DNA of 64,000 bases from Kitasatospora atroaurantiaca (GTDB lineage Bacteria > Actinomycetota > Actinomycetes > Streptomycetales > Streptomycetaceae), in the NCBI RefSeq assembly GCF_007828955.1, contig NZ_VIVR01000001.1:6324001-6388000 (forward strand), given 5' to 3'. A program made the position numbers and the translations under genes. Positions 25,212 to 32,699 of the stretch are shown piece after piece; position 1 is the first letter of the stretch; every line of letters starts with the position of its first letter. Under the pieces are notes generated by a model that saw only the letters and a program-made list of their open reading frames with translations, searched no databases and was not told the DNA's origin.

Positions 25212-26225
25212 GTGAAGCTCACCCGTCTCGCCCTGACCGCTCCGGCCCTGCTCGCCGCGACGGCATGCGGCACCACCATCGGCCCCACCGCCTCGGCGGG
25301 CGCCGCAAAGCCTGCCGAGACGGTCCAGGTGCGCCTCCCCGACCCGGGGAACTCCGGGGTGCTCGCCGTCGCCAAGAAGGACGGCTCGCTGGACCGGGCG
25401 CTCGCCGCCGTCCACGCCCAGGTGGCCTGGACAAACGTCCCGGTGGCCTTCGCCGACTCCGCCCAGGCCATCGACTCGGGGCAGTTGGACGTGGCGCAGG
25501 GCACCATCGCCGACGGCCTCGGTGCGCTCGGCAAGCGGCCGGGCTTCACCCTGTTCGGGGTCTCGCAGCCCGACCTGATGGGCGAGGGAGTGCTGGTCAA
25601 GAACAACTCCAGGCTCAGGACGGTCAAGGACCTGGCCGGCCGGAAGGTCGCCGTCGACCACGGCGGCACGGGCGAGTACCTGCTGCTGAAGGCGCTGGCC
25701 AAGAACGCTGTCCCCGTGGGCGCGGTCGAGCGGGTGTACCTGGACGCGGAGCACGCCTCCCTGGCCTTCAAGTCCGGTGAGGTGGACGGCTGGGCCGTGT
25801 ACGGGCCACCCGTGGCCCCGGCGCTCACCCACGCCAACGCGCACTTCGTCGCCAGCGGGCGCGGGGTGAGCTCCGACAACTACCGGATCTGGGCCGTCCG
25901 GAGCGCCTTCGCCGAGCAGCACCCCGAGGTGGTCAAGGCCCTCTACGGGTACCTGCACGAGGCCAGCACCAAGGCCCAGGGCGAGCCGGCCGCGTACCTC
26001 AACGTCTTCACCGACAGCGGCCCGCAGGCCGTGGCGGCCGACCAGCGCGGACTGCTGGTCGACTTCGGCAAGGGGGCCGCGCCGGTGCAGCCGATCACCG
26101 ACGCCGACGCCGTACGGCTCGAGCAGGTCGCCCGGCTCTTCGCCGAGCAGCGGCTCACCGACGGCCCGGTCGACGTCCGGGCGCACCTGCTGAACGTCGA
26201 CACCCTTCCGGAGCGGGCGAAGTGA
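25212..26225 (+). CDS. ABC transporter substrate-binding lipoprotein, sulfonate/nitrate (SsuA-like) family
   Basis: A 337-aa lipoprotein with lipobox LLAATAC (acylated Cys19). The type II periplasmic-binding fold is clear: VQVRLPDPGNSGVLAVAKKDG, QAIDSGQLDVAQGTIADGLG, VKDLAGRKVAVDHGGTGEYL, then VDGWAVYGPPVAPAL. These match the SsuA/TauA/NrtA cluster that binds aliphatic sulfonates, taurine or nitrate. ATG 25212 is the only good start. No permease or ATPase gene is adjacent, so it is an orphan binding protein. The upstream cysteine leader supports a sulfur substrate. Confidence 0.78.
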   Translation: MKLTRLALTAPALLAATACGTTIGPTASAGAAKPAETVQVRLPDPGNSGVLAVAKKDGSLDRALAAVHAQVAWTNVPVAFADSAQAIDSGQLDVAQGTIADGLGALGKRPGFTLFGVSQPDLMGEGVLVKNNSRLRTVKDLAGRKVAVDHGGTGEYLLLKALAKNAVPVGAVERVYLDAEHASLAFKSGEVDGWAVYGPPVAPALTHANAHFVASGRGVSSDNYRIWAVRSAFAEQHPEVVKALYGYLHEASTKAQGEPAAYLNVFTDSGPQAVAADQRGLLVDFGKGAAPVQPITDADAVRLEQVARLFAEQRLTDGPVDVRAHLLNVDTLPERAK

Positions 26226-26290
26226 GCCGCCATCGAACGTCACATCGCGCGATGGGATGCAGCACGCCGTTCATCTGGTTGAATAGCCGC

Positions 26291-26419
26291 ATGAACCGTG
26301 TCGAGGACAGCGCTGAAGGTCGTTTCGACCTTGAGCCTTTCTGGCCGTCCCGGCAGCCGCACCTCTTCGACCAGACGTGTCCGGGCTCGCTTCGCGCGTC
26401 CCGGCTCTCCGCCCGCTGA
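26291..26419 (+). CDS. Possible 42-aa small ORF before the winged-helix gene
   Basis: ATG 26291 opens 42 codons (MNRVEDSAEGRFDLEPFW...), ending at TGA 26419. The start lies 65 bp after the lipoprotein stop, in a stretch poorer in GC (around 26230-26300), with TTGAAT/GAATAG just upstream and no clear ribosome site. It could be a leader or a chance ORF. Unknown. Confidence 0.2.
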   Translation: MNRVEDSAEGRFDLEPFWPSRQPHLFDQTCPGSLRASRLSAR

Positions 26420-26499
26420 CCCGAGGTCAGCCAGGGCAGCACGGCCCGGTCGACGCGCAGACGACTCCCTTCACCCGTCACGCGCGAAAGAGCGGCACC

Positions 26500-27162
26500 A
26501 TGTCTTCCTCCTCCACGGCCACCCTTCCCTTCCCGTCCGCGACCCCGCACCTGCGCGCGGTCCGGTCCGTCCCTTCGACCGCCGAGCGATGGCACCCCGC
26601 CTCCGCCCAGCACCCGGCTGCCGGCCACCACCTTCCCGCCCCGCAGCCCGCGCAGGCACTGCTCACCGCCCTCCCCGAGGGTGCCACCGTCGTCGCGGCG
26701 TTGCCGCAATCGGCGCTCCCGCAGAGCCTGTTGGCGCAGTACGGCGCCCAGCTCGGCGCGACGGCCGGGTCCGGCCACCCGCTGGTCGGCTACCTGGTGC
26801 TGGTGCCGGCCGAGTCGGCGGCTCCCGCTCCGGCCTCCGTCCCGGCACCCCGCCCGGCACAGCAGCAGCCCGCCGCCCGCGGCATCAGCGTCGACCTGGA
26901 GCGGCGCAGCGCCCATGTGGACGGCAAGCCGCTCGACCTCACCTACCTGGAGTTCGAGCTGCTCGCCCACCTCACCGAGCACCCGCAGCGGGTGCACACC
27001 CGCGACCACCTGGTCTCCGCGGTCTGGGGCTACGGCCACGTCGGCGACGGCCGCACGGTGGACGTGCACGTCGCCCGGCTGCGCCGCAAGCTGGGCGCGG
27101 CCTACCGGGACAGCATCGTGACGGTCCGTCGGGTGGGCTACAAGTACACGCCGGTGGCCTAG
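26500..27162 (+). CDS. Winged-helix (OmpR/PhoB-type) DNA-binding protein without receiver domain
   Basis: A 220-aa regulator. The first 125 residues are Ala/Pro/Ser-rich with no receiver motifs. The C-terminal 95 form a Trans_reg_C winged helix: ISVDLERRSAHVDGKPLDLT, TYLEFELLAHLTEHPQRVHT, TRDHLVSAVWGYGHVGDGRT and RLRRKLGAAYRDSIVTVRRV, ending in the GYKY wing. It cannot be phosphorylated like a normal response regulator and has no kinase neighbour. It may respond to a ligand or partner through its unusual N terminus. Its position after the binding-protein gene could mean shared control, but the 274-bp gap leaves this open. Confidence 0.78.
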   Translation: MSSSSTATLPFPSATPHLRAVRSVPSTAERWHPASAQHPAAGHHLPAPQPAQALLTALPEGATVVAALPQSALPQSLLAQYGAQLGATAGSGHPLVGYLVLVPAESAAPAPASVPAPRPAQQQPAARGISVDLERRSAHVDGKPLDLTYLEFELLAHLTEHPQRVHTRDHLVSAVWGYGHVGDGRTVDVHVARLRRKLGAAYRDSIVTVRRVGYKYTPVA

Positions 27163-27197
27163 CGGCTGCGGTGGCAGCTGAGGCAGAGGGGTAACCA

Positions 27198-27276
27198 CAG
27201 CGGCGCGGGGAACTGCGCGAGATGGGAAGGTGCCGGCCCCGCAGCCTTCCGCTTCGCGCAGTTCCCCGCGCCGCTG
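27198..27276. repeat. Dispersed long inverted repeat, copy 2
   Basis: Arms at 27198-27220 and 27254-27276 are perfect complements over 23 bp, with core GGCGCGGGGAACTGCGCGA and a 33-nt middle. It lies between convergent genes (winged-helix and aldo/keto reductase), and can serve as a bidirectional terminator. Confidence 0.8.
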
Positions 27277-27319
27277 GGATGCCCAATCCTGATCGGTGCA
27301 CCTGGGCCTCGTCCGAGGG

Positions 27320-28309
27320 TCAGCGGCTGAGGCGGTCGATCTCCGCCAGCTCCGCGGCGTTCAGCGGCGCGCCGTTCAGCGCGTCGATGTTCTGGTCGAG
27401 CTGGGCGACGCTGCTGGCACCGATGATCACCGAGACCACCCGCGGGTCGCGCAGCACCCAGGAGAGCGCGAGCTGCGCGAGGGTCTGGCCGCGCTGCTCG
27501 GCGACCTTGTTCAGCGCGCGCAGCTGGTCGAGCTTGGCCGCGCTGAGCGCCTCCTCCCGCAGGAAGTGACCCACCGACATCCGCGAGCCCGCCGGGACCT
27601 CACCGCTGAGATAACGGTCCGTCAGCAGGCCCTGGGCGAGCGGCGAATAGGCGATCAGGCTGGTCTGGGTGTCGCCGACGGCGTCCAGCACGCCCTCCTC
27701 GACGCCCCGGTCCAGGATCGAGTACCGAGCCTGGTTCATCAGGACCGGTGTGCCCAGCTCGCGCAGGATGGCCACGGCCTCCCGGTGCTGCTCCGCCGGG
27801 TAGTTGGAGATGCCCGCGTAGAGCGCCTTGCCGGCCCGGACGGCCGCGTCCAGGGCGCCCATGGTCTCCTCGAGCGGGGTCTCCGGGTCGAAGCGGTGCG
27901 AGTAGAAGACGTCGACGTAGTCGAGGCCCATCCGGCCCAGGGACTGGTCCAGGCTGGCCAGCAGGTACTTTCGGCTGCCGCCGTCGCCGTACGGGCCCGG
28001 CCACATGTCGTACCCGGCCTTGGAGGCGATGAACAGCTCGTCCCGGTACGGGCGGAAGTCCTGCGCGAACAGGGTGCCGAAGTTCTTCTCCGCGCTGCCG
28101 TACGGCGGGCCGTAGTTGTTGGCCAGGTCGAAGTGGGTGATCCCGCGGTCGAAGGCGCGGCGCAGCACCGCACGCTGCACCTCGAGCGGCTGGGTGTCAC
28201 CGAAGTTGTGCCACAGGCCGAGCGAGACGGCGGGCAGCAGCACGCCGCTGCGGCCGGCGCGGCGGTAGGTCATCGAGGAGTAGCGGTCATCGGCGGCGAG
28301 GTACGTCAT
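27320..28309 (-). CDS. Aldo/keto reductase, YghZ-like (L-glyceraldehyde 3-phosphate reductase type)
   Basis: A 329-aa NADPH-dependent reductase. It tracks E. coli YghZ closely: MTYLAADDRYSSM start, LSLGLWHNFGD-like SLGLWHNFGDTQP, THFDLANNYGPPYGSAE (catalytic Asp and Tyr), AGYDMWPGPYGDGGSRKYLL (Lys nearby) and YVDVFYSHRFDPETP (His), and the NADPH-binding end VVSVIIGASSVAQL. ATG 28309 is chosen because it aligns with the YghZ start; an ATG at 28318 is possible. YghZ-type enzymes reduce L-GAP and methylglyoxal. It is a single gene divergent from the haemoglobin gene. Confidence 0.88.
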   Translation of the reverse strand: MTYLAADDRYSSMTYRRAGRSGVLLPAVSLGLWHNFGDTQPLEVQRAVLRRAFDRGITHFDLANNYGPPYGSAEKNFGTLFAQDFRPYRDELFIASKAGYDMWPGPYGDGGSRKYLLASLDQSLGRMGLDYVDVFYSHRFDPETPLEETMGALDAAVRAGKALYAGISNYPAEQHREAVAILRELGTPVLMNQARYSILDRGVEEGVLDAVGDTQTSLIAYSPLAQGLLTDRYLSGEVPAGSRMSVGHFLREEALSAAKLDQLRALNKVAEQRGQTLAQLALSWVLRDPRVVSVIIGASSVAQLDQNIDALNGAPLNAAELAEIDRLSR

Positions 28310-28416
28310 GCCCTGCATCCTGCCAGCTCCGGCCCCAGGTCAGGGACCATTGGCCCTGCCGGTTCCGGCCACGCGCCGCGTACGCTGGCGACGAGCCGTA
28401 CGTGAGGAGCCGCCCG

Positions 28417-28854
28417 ATGCAGCCGCACCCCGACATCGCCGACCGGGCGGACCTCGAACGGTTGCTGCGCCGCTTCTACGGGGCGGCCTTCGCCGATCCG
28501 CTGATCGGCCCGTACTTCACCGAGATCGCCGGCCTCGACCTCGAGGCCCATCTGCCGCACATCACGGACTTCTGGGAGAGCGCGCTGCTGCGGAGCGCCG
28601 ACTACCGCCGCAACGCCTTCGCGCCCCACACCGCGCTGCACGAACGGGAGCCGATGACCGCCGAGCACTTCGGCCGCTGGGTCCAGCTCTGGACGGCCAC
28701 CGTGGACGGCCTGCACCGCGGGCCGGTGGCCGACCGGGCCAAGGCCCAGGGCGAGCGGATCGCGCTCGCGATGCTGCGCCGGACCTCCGGGGAGGCCACG
28801 GACGGCGGGGCCGGGGGCTTCGTGCCACTCGCCGCCGTCCTGCTCCGCAGTTGA
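28417..28854 (+). CDS. Group III truncated haemoglobin
   Basis: A 145-aa haem protein. ATG 28417 is placed by GAGGAG at 28404-28409. It shows the group III pattern: ADLERLLRRFYGAAFADPLI, GPYFTEIAG, HLPHITDFWESALLRS, YRRNAFAPHTALHEREPMTA with the proximal His in the F helix region, and HFGRWVQLWTATVD. Such proteins bind O2 and NO and may protect against nitrosative stress. It is monocistronic or the first gene before the SARP regulator (139-bp gap). Confidence 0.82.
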   Translation: MQPHPDIADRADLERLLRRFYGAAFADPLIGPYFTEIAGLDLEAHLPHITDFWESALLRSADYRRNAFAPHTALHEREPMTAEHFGRWVQLWTATVDGLHRGPVADRAKAQGERIALAMLRRTSGEATDGGAGGFVPLAAVLLRS

Positions 28855-28993
28855 GCCGGACGGCGCTCGCAGGACGCCGTCGCGGGATTCCGGCTGCCGG
28901 GCCGAGGACGCACTTGGAGTCCGCTTGGAACGGCTGCCCGCCCATCGCATAGGCTCGGCCGGACCAGGGCGGACGGCAGGCGGGGGAGGGCAG

Positions 28994-31900
28994 GTGCGGC
29001 AGGGCGGAGCAGCAGCGAACCAGGTGTCCTCCGGCGTCGCCGACCCCGCACCGGTCGGTATCAAGGTCCTCGGCTCGCTCTCGGCGGTGGTCGCCGGGCG
29101 CCCGGTGGGCCTCGGCGGGCCGCGTCAGCGCGGAGTGCTCGCCCAGCTGCTGGTGGCCCGAGGCGAGGTCGTCCCGGCCGACCGGCTGATCGACGACCTC
29201 TGGCGCGGCCGGCCCCCCGCCAAGGCCGCGGCCTCGCTGCAGGCGTACGTGTCCAACCTGCGCCGGCTGCTCGAACCCGAGCGCGGCCCGCGTGAGCCCG
29301 CCCGCCTGCTGGTGAGCGAGGCTCCGGGGTACGGGCTGCGCCTGCCTGCGGCGGGGTCGGTGGACGCCTGGGACTTCGAGCGGCTGCTCCGGTGCGCTCG
29401 CGCCGCCGCGGGCCCCGCCGCGGGGGACGGCCAGGCCTCCGGGCTGGTCCGGGACGCGCTGGCGCTCTGGGCGGGGGATGCGTACGCGGAGTTCGCCGAC
29501 GAGCCGTGGGCCGCCGCCGAGATCGCGCGGCTGACCGAACTCCGGCTCTCCGCACGGGAGTTGGCCGTCACCCTGACACTCGGGGAAGGCCGGCCGGGCG
29601 AGGCCGTACCGGACGCCCGCGCACTGGCCGAGGAGCACCCGCTGCGTGAGGAGGGCTGGCGGCTGCTGGCGCTCGCGCTCTGGGCCGACGGGCGCCAGGC
29701 CGAGGCGCTGGACGCGCTGCGCCGCGCCCGGCACGTCCTGGCGGAGGAGCTCGGGCTCGATCCAGGCCCGGCCCTGACCGAGCTGGAGTCGGCGATCCTC
29801 CAGCAGCGCACCGAGCTCCTCCCGCCCGTGGCCGCCGCCGTCCCGGTACGCGTTCCGGCCTCGGCCCCGGCCCCGGCCGCGCGTGGCACCCGGCCGCCCG
29901 AGGCGGTGTTCGTCGGACGTGCCGACGAGCTGCGCACCCTGCGCGAGGCCGCCGCCGAGGTTGCCGCCGGCGGGCACGCGGTGGTCCTGGTCAGCGGCGA
30001 GGCCGGGGCGGGCAAGTCCACCCTGCTGGGCTGGCTGCGCGACGAACTGCGGCGCAGCGGCTGGCTGGTCGCGTCCGGCCGCTGCCCGGAGACCGAGGGT
30101 GCACCGCCGGCCTGGGCCTGGACGGAGGCCCTCCGGGAGCTCGCCGAGCATGCTCGCCCCGCTCCGGAGTCGGCCGCAGCGCTGGCCCCCCTGTTGGACG
30201 GCGAGCACCAGGAGCTGACGGATCGTCACGACAGCGATGCACTGGCCGGACGCTTCCGGCTGCACCGCGCCGTCGGCGACTGGCTCAGGAGAGCCGCCGC
30301 CGCGCAACCGGTCGCCATGGTGCTCGACGACCTGCACGCGGCCGACCGGGAGACCCTCGCGCTGCTCGCCGAGCTGGCGGGCGGCCCGGCCACCCCCGGC
30401 CTGCTGCTGGTACCGGCCCACCGGCCGGGCGAGGGCGAGCTCACCGACACCCTGGCCGTGCTGGCCCGCCGCTCGCCGTACCGGCTGCCGCTCCAGGGGC
30501 TCGACGAGGCCGAGGCCGGACAGCTGATCGAGTCAGTCTGCGCCGCCGCCGTCGACATGCCGACCGTCCGGGCGCTTGCCGAACGCACCGGCGGCAACCC
30601 GTTCTACCTGGTCGAGAGTGCCCAACTGCTGGCCAGTGAGGGCGCCTTGGTGGCCGTTCAGGAGGTCCCGCAGGGAGTGAGGGACGTGCTGCGGCGCCGC
30701 TTCACCCGGCTGCCCTCCGCCACCGTCGAGGCGCTGCGGCTCGCCGCCGTGGTCGGGCGTGAGGCCGAGGTGGAGCTGCTGCTCCGGGCGTCCGGCAGCG
30801 GGGAGGACCGGCTGCTCGACGCCCTGGAGGCCGCGCTGGCCGGCGGTCTGCTCACCGAGCCCGGGCCCGGGGTGGTCCGCTTCGCGCATGCCCTCGTCCG
30901 CGACACCCTGTACGCCGACCTCAGCCGGCTGCGGCGGGCCCGCCTGCACGGGCGGGTGGCCGAGGCCCTCAGGGTCCTGCACCCCGACCAACTCTCCGCG
31001 CTGGCCCACCACTTCACCCAGGCTGCCGCCGCCGGTACCGCCGACCTCGCCGTGGACTTCTGCGTCCGGGCGGCCGAGGCCGCCGAGCGGCGGTACGCCC
31101 ACGAGACCTGTGCGGCCCTGCTGCGGCAGGCGCTGGACAACCTCGCGCTGGTCCAGGACGGCGACGACCGCCCGGCCCGGCGGATCGCCCTGCTCGGGGC
31201 CCTGCTGCGCGCCCAGGTCCGAAGCGGGGCCGTCGCGGCGGCCCTGGACACCCGGGTGGCAGCCGTGGCGCTGGCCCGCGAGAGCGGGCGCGAGGACCTG
31301 CTGATCGAGGCGTGGACGGCCTGGACGGAGCCGACCCCGTGGGTGGCGCACCCGTACGGGACCATCGACCGGGCCGCCGTAGACGCCCTCACCGCCCTGC
31401 TGCGCCGCACGGACCTGCCGCCGGCCACCCGCTGCCGACTGCTCGACGCGCTGACCTACGAGCTCGACTGCTCCGGCGACGAGGCCGGTTGGACGGCCGC
31501 CGCCGAGGCGGTGGCGATCGCCCGCGCCGAACGTGACCCGCGCCTGCTCGCGCTCGCCCTGGCGGCCCAGGCCCGGGTCCACGACTACGAGTTGGAGACC
31601 AGCCTGCGCACCGAGATCGCCGCCGAACTCGCCGCGCTGGCCGTCGAGCACGATCTCCCCGCCTATCGCTGGCACGCCGAGCACCTGTTCTGCACCGCGG
31701 CCGCCGTCCGGGGGGACCTGCCCGCCCTGCGGGCGCACATGCGGGCCGCGATGCAGATCGCCGAGAGCTACGGGCTGCCCGAGCTGGTCGACGTCGGCCT
31801 CTGCCAGCAGGGCATGGTCGCCCTGATCGCCGACCGCACCCAGGAGGCCGAGCGCCTCTACGGCCGGGCCATCGACGGGCTGCGAGCCCGCAACTCCCTG

Positions 31901-32413
31901 CACGCCGCGGGCTTCAGCGCGCTCTACCGGCTCACCCTGGCGCTCCAACAGGGCCGGATCGCCGATGAACTGACGCTCATTCAGGCGATCGGAGCGGAGT
32001 ACGGGCCGCTGGCCGACGACCTGCTCGCGCTGGCTCTGCTCGGGAACGGCCGGGTCGAGGAGGCCCGGGCGGCCAGGGCGGCGCGGCGCACCATCCCGCC
32101 GGACTACTACCGGTCCTTCTTCCTGGTCCTGCGGGCGATGGCGGTGATCGCGCTGGACGAGCGGGAGGAGGCGGCGGACCTGCTGGTGGAGCTGCTGCCG
32201 CTGCGGGACATGATCGCGGGCACGGCGAGTACCTCGATCGCGCTGCGGCCGGTCGCCCAGGCCCTCGGCGAGCTGGCCCGCCACCTGGGCCGGTACGAGG
32301 AGGCCGCGCAGCACTTCCGGCACGCCGCCGAGGTGGCCCGCGGCTGGGAGGCCCCCCATTGGGAGGCCGATGCCCTCCGCTCCCTCGCGGAGCTCACCCC
32401 CGCCGACCGCTGA
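28994..32413 (+). CDS. SARP-type regulator with BTAD, AAA ATPase and TPR-like domains
   Basis: A 1139-aa AfsR-like regulator. GTG 28994 follows GGGGGAGGG; the ATG-like start at 28925 lacks a site. The N-terminal winged helix (GLGGPRQRGVLAQLLVARG to SLQAYVSNLRRLLEP) binds DNA. The BTAD domain covers about 100-250 (AWDFERLLRCARAA, GLDPGPALTELESAIL). An AAA/STAND ATPase has Walker A SGEAGAGKSTLL and Walker B MVLDDLHAADRETLALL, with AERTGGNPFYLVE. The last 550 residues are helical TPR-like repeats. Large SARPs often switch on secondary-metabolite clusters, but none is adjacent, so its target is unknown. Confidence 0.85.
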   Translation: MRQGGAAANQVSSGVADPAPVGIKVLGSLSAVVAGRPVGLGGPRQRGVLAQLLVARGEVVPADRLIDDLWRGRPPAKAAASLQAYVSNLRRLLEPERGPREPARLLVSEAPGYGLRLPAAGSVDAWDFERLLRCARAAAGPAAGDGQASGLVRDALALWAGDAYAEFADEPWAAAEIARLTELRLSARELAVTLTLGEGRPGEAVPDARALAEEHPLREEGWRLLALALWADGRQAEALDALRRARHVLAEELGLDPGPALTELESAILQQRTELLPPVAAAVPVRVPASAPAPAARGTRPPEAVFVGRADELRTLREAAAEVAAGGHAVVLVSGEAGAGKSTLLGWLRDELRRSGWLVASGRCPETEGAPPAWAWTEALRELAEHARPAPESAAALAPLLDGEHQELTDRHDSDALAGRFRLHRAVGDWLRRAAAAQPVAMVLDDLHAADRETLALLAELAGGPATPGLLLVPAHRPGEGELTDTLAVLARRSPYRLPLQGLDEAEAGQLIESVCAAAVDMPTVRALAERTGGNPFYLVESAQLLASEGALVAVQEVPQGVRDVLRRRFTRLPSATVEALRLAAVVGREAEVELLLRASGSGEDRLLDALEAALAGGLLTEPGPGVVRFAHALVRDTLYADLSRLRRARLHGRVAEALRVLHPDQLSALAHHFTQAAAAGTADLAVDFCVRAAEAAERRYAHETCAALLRQALDNLALVQDGDDRPARRIALLGALLRAQVRSGAVAAALDTRVAAVALARESGREDLLIEAWTAWTEPTPWVAHPYGTIDRAAVDALTALLRRTDLPPATRCRLLDALTYELDCSGDEAGWTAAAEAVAIARAERDPRLLALALAAQARVHDYELETSLRTEIAAELAALAVEHDLPAYRWHAEHLFCTAAAVRGDLPALRAHMRAAMQIAESYGLPELVDVGLCQQGMVALIADRTQEAERLYGRAIDGLRARNSLHAAGFSALYRLTLALQQGRIADELTLIQAIGAEYGPLADDLLALALLGNGRVEEARAARAARRTIPPDYYRSFFLVLRAMAVIALDEREEAADLLVELLPLRDMIAGTASTSIALRPVAQALGELARHLGRYEEAAQHFRHAAEVARGWEAPHWEADALRSLAELTPADR

Positions 32414-32477
32414 GCGGCTCCGCCAGGCTCTCCGCAGGGCGGGCCCACTTTTCTTCTGCAGAGTAGGCCAGGCTTTT

Positions 32478-32555
32478 CAGGGGCGCGGGGAACTGCGCGA
32501 GATCGGAAGGCATCGGCCTGTGCCCTGCCGCTGCGCGCAGTTCCTCGCGCCCCTG
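32478..32555. repeat. Dispersed long inverted repeat, copy 3
   Basis: Arms at 32478-32500 (CAGGGGCGCGGGGAACTGCG...) and 32533-32555, complementary except two bases, with a 32-nt middle. It lies after the SARP gene and before the MmpL gene on the same strand. Just downstream a short direct repeat (GGCTACTGGYGG near 32568 and 32611) occurs. Confidence 0.75.
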
Positions 32556-32699
32556 GGGTTGCCCCGGCTACTGGCGGTCGCTCCAAGTCCTTCGGGTCGC
32601 CCTTGGAGTTGCCCGGCTACTGGTGGATGCCAAGTCGGTTCCAAGCAGGACCGGCCACGCTGAGCGGGACACTGTCACCGGACCGCCGAAAGGCCCGTC

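Noticed and set aside
28994..32413. SARP gene as marker of an antibiotic cluster
   Set aside because: No polyketide, peptide synthetase, terpene or lanthipeptide gene is seen on either side in the window.
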